A stretch of DNA of 64,000 nucleotides from Yarrowia lipolytica (Eukaryota; Ascomycota; Dipodascomycetes; Dipodascales): positions 2,168,501-2,232,500 of the forward strand of contig NC_090772.1 in NCBI RefSeq assembly GCF_001761485.1. Direction: 5' to 3'. A program made the translations under genes and the position numbers. The first letter of the stretch is position 1, and each line of letters starts with the position of its first letter. Shown in pieces: positions 29,201 through 42,000 of this stretch. Under the pieces are notes generated by a model. The model saw only the letters and a list, made by a program, of their open reading frames with translations. It ran no database searches and was not told the DNA's origin.

Positions 29201-32200
29201 CGTTTGGCTTTCTCAGTTGACCCATCCCAAATGATGGTATTAAGCAGGCCACGTGTATCCAAGGTATACCCAAGATGTATCGCTATGCCACGACGGTTCA
29301 CACTGTGACTAATTATTACAATACTGTACGTACTGTACATTATAGCAATATAAGAACATTAGTATAGATACGCAGTTTCCATCACGGTAAAAACTGAGAC
29401 AACAGCTACAATATACACTGAAACATGATCTTGTAGTGCAGTACTGTAATGTGAATGTTGCTCTGGAACGAGGGAGTCAGAGGAGGAACAGCTCCATCGC
29501 CATCTTCCGCATGTCCAAAGCGAATATATTATACTCATACTGTGATTCTCACTCACTCACACCACATAACAAACCACAACCACAACCACACCGACCATCT
29601 CTACCATGATGGTCATAAGCGCTCCAAAGTTGCCTTCCGTGAAGACTATCCGGATGTGTAGAGTGCTGCACACTACTTGTAGTGACCGACGCTGTCCGTT
29701 AGAGAAGCACATTGTCTGACGGGCTCATAGGTTAGCTGGGTTGTCTCGTACATAGCTATCCCTGGTTTCTCTCTCCCATCATGGAATGGAGATTTTGTTG
29801 AAGCAACTATCGAACTGTATGGAACATGTATAAAAAAATACACATTCAAGCCCGAGTGCTACGGTGAACAAATATACATCATGTCCCACTGCAAACTACT
29901 GTAGCCCAGCTGGGTTTGCTCTCTGCATTGTTTCACATGTTAGTCGCGCAGTTCGTGCCTATGACACTGGCGAAATTTTTAGCGAGCGTCTCTTTCAGTC
30001 ATTACTCACCGAGATGATTTGATCTCGAACTGAAATTGCACGTTCGAAATCGCTACTTGTATTGCGTACCAGCACTTTTAGTACAGTACATACTGAGAAC
30101 TGGTTTCGTGCCAACTTTCAATGGGTAGCGAGCTAGTCATTTGTAGCTGTAGAGCACATAAAGCCAGGCACTGTAGCCTTAAACAGGGCGATTTGATTTG
30201 ATTCATAATGGTTTCTTCAGCGCACCCACCCATAGGTCCAAAGGAGTTCAGGTGTACTACAGACATAGCAGGGGTCTTTCACGAACTCTTACAATTTACA
30301 AACGGCTCTGTCTCTCATGATGTCAAGTCTAAAACGTCCATTCCCATGCACTATCTGATGAAGATGACGAATCAAGACGTTACGGGATGACTCTTGAGTC
30401 AGTTAGACCCAGTTCCAGGTGCAACTGTCAGCCTTCCTACACGGTTCTGTGTCCGGCACAGTTAGAAAAAGAGAACAACTCTGCAGTCAATTGCGTACAG
30501 TAGCATGTACAGTATGTACATATTGTAACAGTGATAGATAGTTGGAATAATTAGATAAATGATTCTTACATTTGAAGCTAACTGTTCATACACTAAAGGA
30601 CTTATACCAGCAGTTTGATCGACCTTTTATCAATGTATGCCAACTTCGATACAGAAAAGCCCAGTCACTATACAAATTTGCTCGCCTGGCTGGTAGACGT
30701 AACTGTTGGAGCATGATACATGAACCACCTATAACGGAAATAACTACAAAACTACTATCAACCACGAGATCTAATATATATGGGCCAGTTTTCCACCATA
30801 GTGTTCACCACACATCTGGTCATGCACTTGATGTCTACTGTACTGCAACCAAAACAACGCAAAATGACAAATAATACATCTGCAACATTACATTGTACTG
30901 CATTTACAAGTGAAAACTGACACCTTCCTAGTTCCGGTACATATCGTTACTTGCACAGTAATTTTTTTTTTTTTTTAATCACAAGTATTGTGCTTACAGA
31001 ACTACGATTGAGCTTGATGTGTCAAATCCCGGACTAACTAATGTCCGCCAAGCTCGGGAAGCCTAAAACTAGCGTACTGTAACTCATTAGCGCGCTTCCG
31101 GCAATTATGTGATAGCAATCGATTACTCGTATTTATCACAAGAGAACCCACAGCAGCCCTCTAACCTGGGTCTTGAATCTATAATACTGTGTACTGTATG
31201 TAAATGCATCGAGTGTCTCAGATGTTGGCTGTTCCTGCGTGATAGCCTACGGTCGTTATTTCGTAGAGAGGTGTAAATCTAGTCCAATCGTCAAGCAATA
31301 CATGCCTGAGTCATTTTTTCATTTTTACCGCGTCACTGAGTACACTGTTACACTCTCAATTACCAAGGAACCTGTCACCATCGACAGATAAGTGCAGACA
31401 CGCACTCAAATCCAGAACAGGACGTTTCGTTGAACTTTCTGTTATAAAGAAACAATGCAACTGTGAACTCAGCTTGATGACAACAATGGGCCCACAACTT
31501 AAAGTCCGCGGGGTACACTTGTGGCCCCCGCGTCCACGTCAAGCGAAAATGTCTTAGAAAAAGATTAATAAGATGAGAATTTCTGCACGTCTATCAACAT
31601 CAAACGTTTCTGCGGAACTACTGCAGCGCTCACGTCAGCCACTGTCATGCTGTACGGCGCAGAAACTTGAGTCATTGTAGCCACCGTCTGAGTCAAGGAT
31701 ACGAGCTGAAGTGGAGAAACAAGTGTAGCCCTGTTATATGCAATATTGTAAGCCAGAGATGTCTTTATGTTCATGTATCAGCCGCGAGCAAGTGTCTCCT
31801 TGAGGAACGCACTTACGTACAGTATCGCACATGCAATCCCTGTCGTCATAATTGAACACCAATCGTAGAATTCTGGAACAACTTTGTTGATGCTCCAAGA
31901 CACTACGGCACACGCATCACGATACAGTTACACACAGTATGTACTGCACCAGACAAATTTCAACGCCCATACGGATATTAAACTCTAGATATTCAGAAGA
32001 GATACTTTCAAGAGTGGAGCAACCAATCACGATAATCAAACCAATGATCACCTCAGATTCTTCAAATGTCGAAGCTTCACAAACGTAAATGTTTGCTATT
32101 ATCTTCCATTTGGGGACTTCAACTGAAAACAGATCTGAGAGCTGCACGAAAGTACAGTATGTATGTACTGTAGTGAAGGCTTGTTAGAATAATATTATCT

Positions 32201-32348
32201 GGACGATATGACAAAGAACGTAGAACACACACAAGTATACAACTGTACAGTGATTGTATGTTTTCTTAAAAACCTGTATTTTATCATACTGTTGATTGCA
32301 CTTGCTATCTGTTCTGTATTATTAACGCTCACAAAACCATTACATACA
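26256..32348. other. 6-kb region without a convincing gene
   Basis: No open frame over 100 codons and no splice-site pair (GTGAGT with CTAACxCAG) that builds a coding sequence was found. It may include distal control of the Jen gene to the left. Short frames such as 26609-26905 (minus) and 30572-30874 (plus) lack motifs. A T14 run lies at 30961. Confidence 0.5.
29606..29719 (+). CDS. Possible 37-codon small ORF
   Basis: A TATA-like ATATATTATA near 29522 is followed by a CA-rich leader of the kind seen before Yarrowia genes. Then comes an ATGATG start and a 37-codon frame rich in Lys, Arg and Cys. Nothing in the peptide is recognisable. It could also be the first piece of a noncoding transcript. 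Confidence 0.18.
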   Translation: MMVISAPKLPSVKTIRMCRVLHTTCSDRRCPLEKHIV

Positions 32349-35300
32349 CTATACGCCGTTGTAGGCTATCTTGTTAGGTGAGTTCTTCAGATCACCCTGA
32401 ATTCTACCATCATTGCTGTTCATGATTCTTGACTCGAGCTCCGCAGGAGTTAGATCTTTGGTACCTTCCTGACTCATCAAGTAGCCGGCAATTCCGGCCA
32501 CCATAGGAGTAGCAAATGAGGTTCCGGATCCGATTCCATATCCATCATTAGGAGTATTCATAGAGGACATAATATCAGAACCAGGGGCAAAGCCAGTAAT
32601 ACACGTTCCCCAAGCAGTTCCCTTGTTGTTTCCAGCGTAAACAGATAATTTGTCGCTTCTGTCAATTGAACCAACCGTAACAGAACCAGGGGTAGAGGTG
32701 GAAACTCGTCCCGGAGAATTGTTGCAAGCATTTTCCATGTTGTTTCCGGCAGCAATAGCAACAAACATACCTTCAGCAACAGCCTGCTTAATCAAAGAAT
32801 CTAACGCAGTAGATACGTCTCCACCAAGCGACAGATTCAACACAGCTTTCTTACCTGGAGTGGTGTCAGCCTTGAAATCATTAATGGCACGAGTAATACC
32901 TGACATAAGAATAGACGCGTCGGTAGTCTCGCCAGAAAATACCTTGATACTCTTGACTTGCAGGTTGGGGTCCACACCTGATCTGGTGCCAGCTACAACA
33001 CCTGCCACAAATGTTCCATGGCCATTGGCATCAGAGTCGTCACTGTCAGCATAATTCGCAAGCCAAATGGGTTTGGTCGCAAAGTTATCGTGATTGATAT
33101 TCACGCCTGAATCAACGACGTACACGACCACCTTGGGATTGGGGTCCACAAACTGTTGGTGAATATATTCTCCTACCATGGGATCTTGGTAGGGAGCCAT
33201 CTCAGGCGACTGGTGAGAAATACGAGAGAGACCCCAAGGCATGCCTTGTTGCGTAACAAGTGGGAGGGGAGCGCTAGAGCTAGAGGAAGAGCTTGAGCTA
33301 GAACTGGAACTGAGAGAAGTGGAACTGGAAGAGCTTGAGCTGGCACTGGGAGAACTAGAGCTGGAGCTGGAAGAACTAGAGCTGGAGCTGGAGCTGGGAA
33401 AACTAGAGCTGGGAGCTGGAGCTGGGAAGCTGGGGAACTTAGGCTGGAGTGGAGCTGGGGGAACTAGAGCTGGAGCTGGGGCGGGGAGAACTTAGAGCTG
33501 GAGCTGGGAAGCTGGAGTGGGGAGAACTGGAGCTGGGGAGCTGGAGCTGGGAGAACTGGAGCTGGGAGCTGGGAGAATAAGAGCTGGGAGAACTAGAGCT
33601 GGAAGAACCGGGGTTGGAAGAGCTGGGAGAGCTAGAGGAAACTGGAGAGCTAGAGGAAACTGGGGCGGAGCTACTTGAAGGCCTACTTGAAGGGCTAGCG
33701 GAAGAGCTTGAAGGGAGAATCGTACTGGAACTGCTGGAGCCACTAGAAGAGGTGGGAGAGGTGGAAGAGGTCACCTCCGAGCCGGTAATGGTACCAGAGT
33801 TAGAAGGCGTTGTACTGCCAGAGTTGGGCGTTGTAGATAACACAATTGGACTGATGAATTGAGAATCCGAAAATGCAATTGAATCCAAAGACTGACTCGA
33901 GTTGGTAAGAATGGGTGACGAGCTAGCAGATGATTGAGACAATTGAGTGGACTCGACTGCGGTAGGAGTTGAGTTAGAAACACGAATGTCATCGATGAAA
34001 GAGGTGACATCGTTGCCACTTTTGTCGTTTCCGTTGATGTTGTTGCCATTGTCGTTGCTGTTGCTGTTCCCATTGTTGCCGTTGTCGACAGCTGTGTTTC
34101 CGTTCGATCCAGAGCTGCCATGGTTGGAGCCTGTAGGAGAGACTGTGTTAGGTTTTTTTCAACTCAATAAACCATGATGTTCTTACTCACCTTTATTACT
34201 GTTTGTGCTGGTCATTGTGTGATCTTCGGTGAGCTTTCGAATCACATAGTATGTCTTGGTACAGCCGCAAGTAGGCTCGTATGTGGGTGTAGCTGTGTCA
34301 GTATGAATTACTATGAAGGGTTGCCAAAATATTAGAGCGCTCTGTCGACTGAGCAATGCGCCACTTATAGCTCAAAATCTTCATCGCCAAGCCAAACTTA
34401 TTCTCTGTCATCATAACGGATACTCACGAATGGCCACACACGGCTCTCCTTGGTCGTCAGTGTAGACGATCACGGCCTCAGCACGGTCACCGGTAATGAC
34501 ATCATTGTCATCAATGTTGTTGTTGCTGTTGACATTGACGTTGTTGTTGTCATTTGCGTCGGCTTCTGTGTTAGTAGGATGGTGGGCCCGGGGGTTTGTG
34601 CTGAGGTACTCACTAGCACCAGCTGTGGTGGGTTCGGCCAATACTGTGTTAGATGGGATTCCATTGTGTGTGCGAAAGCAGAAAATGTGATTTTTTTTTT
34701 TTTTGCTTAAAAGCTCTCTGCTCTCTGCTTTACTCACGGGTGTATCCGGCGTGTTCTGTGTTAGTATGGTGAAGAGGGTAATTTTCGTGCTGCACCCATC
34801 CTGTCTCGATAAGCTTATTTATGGTATCGCAACCTTAAATATGCACCGCTTGTTCTAGCCACCAGCAGTGGATGACTTTAGAACCCAACAGACAGGATGA
34901 ATAACCAGCGACCATGCTCCAGGTGTTCGTAACAACGCATTATTACCTCACACACTCACTCAAAGTACTGGTAAAGGTGATGGTTGATGTAATGGTCGTA
35001 GCTTGTCCATCAACGGATGTTACACCAATGATCTCAGTAGTAATAGTAGCCACTTGGACTTTGCTGTCACCAGTAGGAGCGGACAATTCCGCCAACAGAT
35101 CATCATCATAGAAGGGCTCAAATCCAGGCTGCCCATAACCAGGGAGCTGATCACAGTAGACAACACCATCTGAATTTCGCTCTAGTGAGTCCCACAAGTA
35201 AATTTTTCCGTCAGGCTCAACGAGAGCAAAGGGAAGATGCTCCACTGCTTCAGCCACACTCTCATCGAGTACAGCCGCAACTCCAATAATGGTAGGGTTT

Positions 35301-35590
35301 TCAGGACTCTCAGACAAATCGAAGTCAGCAGTAATGCCTTGTTCGGACTTTCCTGCGACCAGGTTGTCGATGGAAGAAATGTGCTGGGAGATGTCGTCAA
35401 TTGAAGCACCAGGGAAGGAAATAATGAATGACTTGGTATCGGGAGAGACCTGTCGTTTGCTAATGACGTGCTCCAACTTCAAGCTGTGCTCACGGACAAT
35501 CGACTTGATGGATTTGTAAGCCTCTGAGGGGTGAGAATTGGCTGTGGTGAAAAACACCAAGCCAAACAGGACAAATTTGCTGAACTTCAT
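32349..35590 (-). CDS. Secreted XPR2-like subtilisin, six exons, frame break in hinge
   Basis: This is a proteinase-K-type serine protease related to the alkaline extracellular protease XPR2. Exon 1 (35590-34960) encodes a signal peptide (MKFSKFVLFGLVFF) and an I9 propeptide (SFIISFPGA to VEPDGKIY) that lines up with the XPR2 proregion. Exons 2-5 are 34755-34738, 34643-34614, 34565-34428 and 34292-34191. Exon 6 runs from 34142 and encodes an Asn-rich then Ser-rich hinge and the protease. The protease has catalytic Asp in VVDSGV, His in GHGTFVAG, Asn in AAGNN and Ser in GTSFATP, and ends SPNKIAYNGV like XPR2. It starts near VTQQGMPWGLSRISH. The hinge and protease are in different frames, so this copy is interrupted in the Ser repeat (about 33440-33500). 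That may be a pseudogene, a strain polymorphism or an assembly slip. No Lys-Arg Kex2-type site precedes the mature domain, unlike XPR2. Confidence 0.78.
33270..33740 (-). repeat. Ser-codon tandem repeat in the protease hinge
   Basis: Degenerate copies of a short unit made of AGCTCC and TCTAGT words encode long Ser runs with Pro and Ala. Small insertions and deletions shift the frame locally, producing Gln/Leu and Pro/Ala readings between Ser blocks. The upstream hinge frame stops at 33439, while the protease frame meets a stop near 33492, so neither frame spans the repeat. Confidence 0.8.
34143..34959 (-). other. Five introns of the XPR2-like gene
   Basis: Introns are 34959-34756 (204 nt), 34737-34644 (94), 34613-34566 (48), 34427-34293 (135) and 34190-34143 (48). 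Every one starts GTGAGT. Four end CTAACACAG and one (34293) ends CTGACACAG. All interrupt the frame after the first base of a codon, and internal exons of 18, 30, 138 and 102 nt are all multiples of three. The joined reading frame stays open through all six exons to the Ser hinge, which strongly supports the model. Confidence 0.85.
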
Positions 35591-35625
35591 CGCTTACGAC
35601 CCCAAGACTGCGAGACACCCGAGAC

Positions 35626-35633
35626 ATATATAT
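35626..35633 (-). promoter_or_regulatory. TATA element of the XPR2-like gene
   Basis: ATATATAT lies 36 bp upstream of the ATG at 35590, supporting that start. Confidence 0.5.
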
Positions 35634-35902
35634 CTGGTGAAGAAAAGCCTATACTTTATCCAAACAATTAATAGCGGGGCCAGTGTGCTCAAATTTGTAC
35701 TAATGGACTTGCTTCAGGCAGAAGCATTTATTGTTATCAGTGGGTTTTTACGTTCATTTGTAATAGTAATTCAAACACAGTTATTGATGTAGCATTGCGT
35801 GTTACATGTTAGGGGGTTACCCTTCTGGTGATAAACCAAAAAGTTGGTTTGGTTCTCTTGATAGCGATTTTGTCTCAAAGAGATAGTGATTGGGCCTTCA
35901 TT

Positions 35903-35929
35903 ACTCTGATGACTCTGATGACTCAGATG
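35903..35929 (-). promoter_or_regulatory. Triple 9-bp repeat with a Gcn4/AP-1-type site
   Basis: Three tandem units ACTCTGATG, ACTCTGATG and ACTCAGATG create repeated TGACTC words and one full TGACTCA (35919-35925), the Gcn4/bZIP consensus. They sit about 320 bp upstream of the protease start, where nitrogen or amino-acid control would make sense for a secreted protease. Confidence 0.4.
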
Positions 35930-35959
35930 ACCCTGTTTTATTTCGTTCTTGCGCCCATT

Positions 35960-36001
35960 GAAAGTGAAGCTCCGAAAGTGAAGTTCCGAAAGGGAAGTTC
36001 C
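35960..36001. repeat. Three tandem 14-bp repeats
   Basis: Units GAAAGTGAAGCTCC, GAAAGTGAAGTTCC and GAAAGGGAAGTTCC follow one another, about 370 bp upstream of the XPR2-like gene. The alternating GAA and TTC words resemble stress-factor half-sites, but the spacing is not a clean heat-shock element. Confidence 0.55.
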
Positions 36002-39000
36002 TGATCCGCCAAGCCTGTGTCCCTCGACTCAGACGCGTTTGTTTCATAGTTCGCCATCTATTAGAAATTCATACCGAATATGGATACTAAGAGGGGCACA
36101 GTGCAGTATGTAATTGTTTATTACATAAATATGGGCAGGTTACAAGTCTCTCATTATTTAACATGGGTAGTATCTAGCTGTCAGACGAACTATCCGTGAT
36201 CCGAAGAAGAGTGATCAGCGAAACATGCTTGTTTATAACTCATCGCAAGTCTGTCGATCATTGAGACCACTTTGTCCCTCGCTAAAAAGTATTGGAGAAG
36301 GTACTGTAATTTATCTACGAGAACTTGTACTGCCTTCCTGCAATAGCACTTTTACTACCCTTTCCTCTTACTTACGTTCCATGCAACCCAGCCTGGACAA
36401 GGCACGATTATCTTGCACAGAAGTTGCACATCCGGAATGATGGCACCAAATGCGAACCAACTTTTTCTCAAACCATTATGTTTACATCTACTTTGGGAGA
36501 AAAAAGTATGGGGATTCAAAAACCGATACCTGATCTGGATGGGCATTTCATACATGGTTAGAACTACATATCAAAAGAAACGATATTAAAGCACATCCAA
36601 GACCACCGTAGGACATCTACAAGAAGTCAGGATTATCCAGGATTCTTTCACATGTTCTTTCAATTGTCCTTATACAAAACCCTCGCAATTGTTTCATGCA
36701 TGCTATCTTGTCTGATATAATGCTGCAACGTATGGAATGTGAACATACGATACCTCATGTAACGCCCAACATTTTGTTACAATACGGTACTTTACTTCAG
36801 ATGTTTATTTCTATAGATCCACGTAACGTAGTACAAGTACAATACTGTGCTGTACTCGTACCTATTTGTAACAGGGGAAAAGTTCGGGAGAGACATTGAA
36901 TAACAACCGTTTGAGAGAAAGACAGGCCGTGGGCTATCAAGTTGCACCTGTGTGGAGCTGCAAGTACGTCAAAATTACTTTGTCTAATGTTCATACCAGC
37001 GCTGTTTCCCGTGTCTCGACTGGGAACCCCCCTCCAACGCCTCGATGTCACGACGACGCATAAATGGAATTTATGGGCTAGCGCAACCGAGTCGCGATTG
37101 GTAGGATATTGGCACTAAAAAGGGATCTGGGAGGGCGAAGAAACTTGAAAGGGGGATCTGAGACTGCCAAATATACTCCTAGATAAGTTTTCACTGCGAT
37201 TATTACATTCTCCAAAAGTACGTCAATAGATGCTTATGTTATGCTTCCAAGATCGGTACAGCCATGCTTAGATCCTACGAAAGATATTGTCGAGAAGAGA
37301 TGGGAAGCCATATCGGTTCAGGATGGTATAAAAATTTTGTACTAATGTGGTACAAAATCGACCTTGAGGAGCATTGCCGGACGTTTTTAGTACACTTTTC
37401 ACGTGTTGGCTCACGCATGATGCAGTGTTACGTGCTCACCTATATATGCCAGCTATGATACAACTGTTCAGGCGGGTGTAATATACGAAGGGGTAACGAT
37501 GGAGACTAAGCGTGCTAATGCAGTTGAATTTGAGACTCAGGTAACCCAATGCGCTTGACAATACAGTACTGTACCCATGGTAGCGCATTACCCAGTAGTC
37601 TTACCTACAAATAGCTGATATCAACATGTGCTCGACCAATACCCGAAGTAATTTGCCAATTCCCTAAAAGTCATTAAAACCGACTAAGTATACACTGGAA
37701 GGGAATTGCCCATGGTCTAGACTTTCATGTGATGTGTCCCTATCCCTTGGACTAAAGTCCGAAGACGGGTACCTGGCAAACGTAGTGAATCCTCAGAAAA
37801 CCAGAGAATGGAGCAGTAAACGAGAGATGGATGGAGGAACACAACTCTGTAAAACCTAAGCTATGCACTTTATACCATCCTGTTTACTCTGAACGAAAGT
37901 TGGTCAGGGGTTTCGGACCCGATGTTTGTATATGCACTTATATTGGTATGGACATTTATGCAACAATGGATAGCAGCCCCGTCGAATACTTTTAGATTCA
38001 CACTGCCTTTCTGATGGAAGTATGAGTTCCGTAAGACAGATGCAGTGTCTGCCTGATTCACATTGTACTTGTACTGGTACAGTAGCCACAGTAACGTTCC
38101 TTGAAGATGCAGTACACCTTGAATCTCTAACCCTCAACGAAATAGGATCTGATTATACACCTGGAGGGCACCCGGTATCTCTTTTCCCACGATACTATCA
38201 GCCCGTTCCGGAGTACGCTGGAAAAAAGAGTTACCGTTTATATGTTATTTGATTGTTGGATCATGAAGCTCTTAATAGAAGAAGAGGAACGCAAGGGCGG
38301 ATTACCAATCCCATACACAACTGATTAAGCATCCATTTGTCGATTTCAATGTGTTCTGACAATAGTTGAATGACATTACAGTACAGAACAGTAGAGTAGT
38401 TACTATGCGGAATTATGCGATTCGAGCTACTGTAGAGAACTGGGGAACTGGGGTCGAAGGGGCATCGTTGTTATACTTGGTATCGAAGGCCTTCTTTCAC
38501 TAAGTTTGCTATTGACATCAAAACACCACTCCTGGCCCTTGCCCTTGCCCTTAGGGAACTCCAACTTGAATGTTAGTTTCTTTCCACAACGCCGATTTCA
38601 GTCCTCCAACGATTTCCAACCGGTGACAACGAGAACCGACATTGTAGAGTACATGTACATACAGTAGTTCATTTTCTGTCATTCTGGTGTGACCCTGATC
38701 CGACTCTCAAACTACTAGACAGAAAAACACTCAAATTAGCTAAGTAACTAAAGAAATGATAAAGGAATACCACAACAGCAAATAGTTCGACATGACTAAA
38801 GAAAAAAAAAATTGTATAAATGAAATAATAGGTCCAAATCATGACATATCACAGTGACATTCTATCAATATTTTTTGAGGATGTAAGTGATTATAGCCTT
38901 ATATCATGACAAAAAAACCGTATATAGTACCCATTCTCAGTCGGCATAGTTTACAGTTAAGACTACAACGGTATGCACAGTACATACTTGTAAGCAGGAA

Positions 39001-42000
39001 CAGATTGTATAAGTACAGTACCTACCACGGCTTGATCCTCAAAGACTTAAAAAAAGTTGAAACTCGTTTCTACTATCTCTGAAACAGGCTCTTATAACAT
39101 TTATATGTGACGTTCGATTCGAAGTCGTATAGCTACTGTATGACTGGGTTTCTTTGTTTTAAAGTGCTTGCATAATCGATGCTTAGTCTTAAAAAAAGGT
39201 GCAGCTTTACAGTTGAGAGTTTTGCTGAAGTTTCACTCACTAAAGTACAGCCTATCTCTACGATACTTATGACAAGATCATGGTACCAGAGGCGGCACCA
39301 TGTTGAACACACAGATATGCTTCTGATAGGGGAGCAAAATAGATGCTACAGTAACTGTGTGATACTGCCATGACCGAGAATCGAACTGAAGTTTCCATGG
39401 TCCTGTCATATAGACGACTTCGTCCGATCAGCCATAGTCAAGCACCAGAGCCCAGTACCAACCATGATGCGGAGGTTTTCTCCTTTTTTTCTCTCTAACA
39501 TCTCTCCAGCCCTGGATATTCTTCAATATTTTGTTGAGACAAAATTTATTCACTGGTGCAAGTGTTACGATAACATAGCAATGTGCTTATCGAGGGAGAA
39601 AACATACATCAATTTGGAAACGTCAATTGATCTCTTTTCTGGTTGTCCTTCCATTGTACATACTCTTTCTACTGGCGGGACTTTGGTCCTTATTGTGGAA
39701 TAAAATGCACTTTTATATAGAAAATACATTAGCGACTTACATATCACTTGCAGGGAGGCGTTCCAGTAAACCAGACTCTTTTCTCTAACAGATAGACTCA
39801 TTAGGAGAGTCTCCGCATCCTAGTAGAGGATTCGACCGAGAACTCCATCAGGTTGACAAATTCAGCTAGTGGTTTGTCACCCACGTCAAGGTTTTCAATT
39901 CAACACTTACTACCGACTGAGGAGGGAGTAAATGGACTCATGGACCTGGGCCAAGACGGTTTGTATCATGGCTACGCGCCAAACCCCGCAGTAACGGCTA
40001 CTTATAGCTTCGTTTCCCAGCAATTGGTGGCTCTCCTAGCAATTTGCATGTTAGTCACTGACATCGACAGGTATTGTGTGCAATTCCATATGCTGTTGAA
40101 GAACAGCATGGTCATGTGAAATCAAATAATCGGTGGATTTACTGTATATTGAATATAGAGACCATCAGGTTTCATGATACAAAGATAAGGGAAGTGTGTG
40201 CAGTTCTTCAGTAAGATGTCAAGTAATAGATACTTGTAGTTGAACAGATTTTCAGACCCGGGGCACCCCGTAAAAAAACCAGTATGGTATGTACCTGAAT
40301 ACAACAAGAGTGTTAATTTTCGCCCTGATTACATCAAACGTTTTCTACTGCTCTCGCTCTACTGTGAGATATCTGGACAGTATCCCTTTATAGTCCCCAG
40401 ACTGTGCTAATGAGAACCGATCTGATCGATTGTCTCGTTCAAACAGACACGTGGTCGCTACGTCAACTACAGAATCTCGACGCCTGGGACTGTAATGTCT
40501 TTTAAACTGCTCTGCTGTCAATCGAGAAGCCCCCCCGAGAAGCTACAGGACAATACAATGCCGAAAATCACCATACCACTCCATATTCGGTTTCACCTAT
40601 ATTGGAGTTTATTCCACGCTGTCAATGGGGTTGATCAACCGCCCACTGTAGAGTAAGCTCCGTTATTATTGCTTTTTGCACAATATTGTAGTAACCCTTG
40701 TATCTTCGACCCTTGTATCTCCACTGCCCTTTGTTCTTCAGAGCTTCTGATATTCTGAGAAACATGATTTGCAGAGTTCTGAGTCTTTTAGTCTTGAAAT
40801 TTACAATGACAGACCAGAGGAGCCCGACCAGGGACTGGAAGTTGCCTTTTGAAGCTCTTCACTGATGGTAAACGTCTTCGGTGAGAGACTACAACGATAA
40901 ACCTCACTATTATTGGACTCAGTGCCCACCAGGTGATGTCCCTTGTCAGCTACAGTATCATGGCTGCCATTATGGTCTAGTGAAGCTCGCACAGCCTCGG
41001 AATACTCCTTGATGTGACGATAATTCCCTTTAAACTGTCTTCGGATCGAAATGTCTCATATTGCTCAACGCGTCACTGCACGTATAATATTAAGAACTAG
41101 AGCGAGGTTATATTGGAACGAAACCTAGTGGAATACGATAAATCTATAGTTCTCGGATAAGCAAAAGCTCTTGTGACTATGGTTACGGATAGCTCTTGTG
41201 ACTTCCCCACCCCAGATTCTATTTATTCCTTCAACGGTGGAGTCCGTCTTGAGACAAGAGAAGTGTACTGTACTACTGTACATACTGTACTCACAAGTGC
41301 AAGTATATCTTTTTTTTCACGTAGGGATATGATAATTCACAATACATGTACATTGCCTCTACTGGAGGTGTTTGCTTGTACTGTACTATACCCTCACGTT
41401 GTGGACTGAAAAATACAATGCGTATTCTGGTTGTCTAGATGTTCCAATCGGAGCTTTGCTATTGGGGACTTGGGAAAAGCAAACAATCGTTCGATAATTC
41501 CTTTTGACCGTTTATCTTTCTCTCTTTCATCTTTCCTATCGCTTCTGTTAGCCGCGATGAATGATTCAGACATGCCCTGGCTCATGCTAAGTGGACCAGG
41601 GTGGTTACATAATTCTCCACAAGCCTGTAATTAGCATCGTAAATCTTGCCTATCCGAACACCTTATTTTGAACTGAAACCTGAACTGAGAAGGAGTTGCT
41701 TTTTGTTCCGTGGAACATGTGCGTGCAGTGTTCACAGGGACTGGGCAGCTGTCGGACACTTATCCGCGGGGTGGTACTAATGAATTGGTAATGGTGCATG
41801 GCTCTCAATGTTCTATCCACAATTTGAGAGCCGCAATCATTCACAATTGGTGATCCCCAGGCAAATCAAGGCAACTCTGAGGCCGATTGAACACGGGCGG
41901 CGTCTCACGTGCTCGCTGACTAATACGGGAACGATCGTCCTGCACTAAACCCCATTTTTAATGGTGTTAACTCCGACAGAGTCAAACATTATCTCCAGTA

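Noticed and set aside
34334-34362. tRNA D-arm look-alike inside intron 4 of the protease gene
   Set aside because: Only the D stem forms; there is no T arm or acceptor, and splice sites explain the segment.
39370-39440. tRNA-like string on the minus strand (A-box-like TGGCTGATCGG and B-box-like GTTCGATTC)
   Set aside because: The acceptor arms pair poorly and no anticodon stem with a seven-base loop forms, so it is at best a degenerate tRNA.
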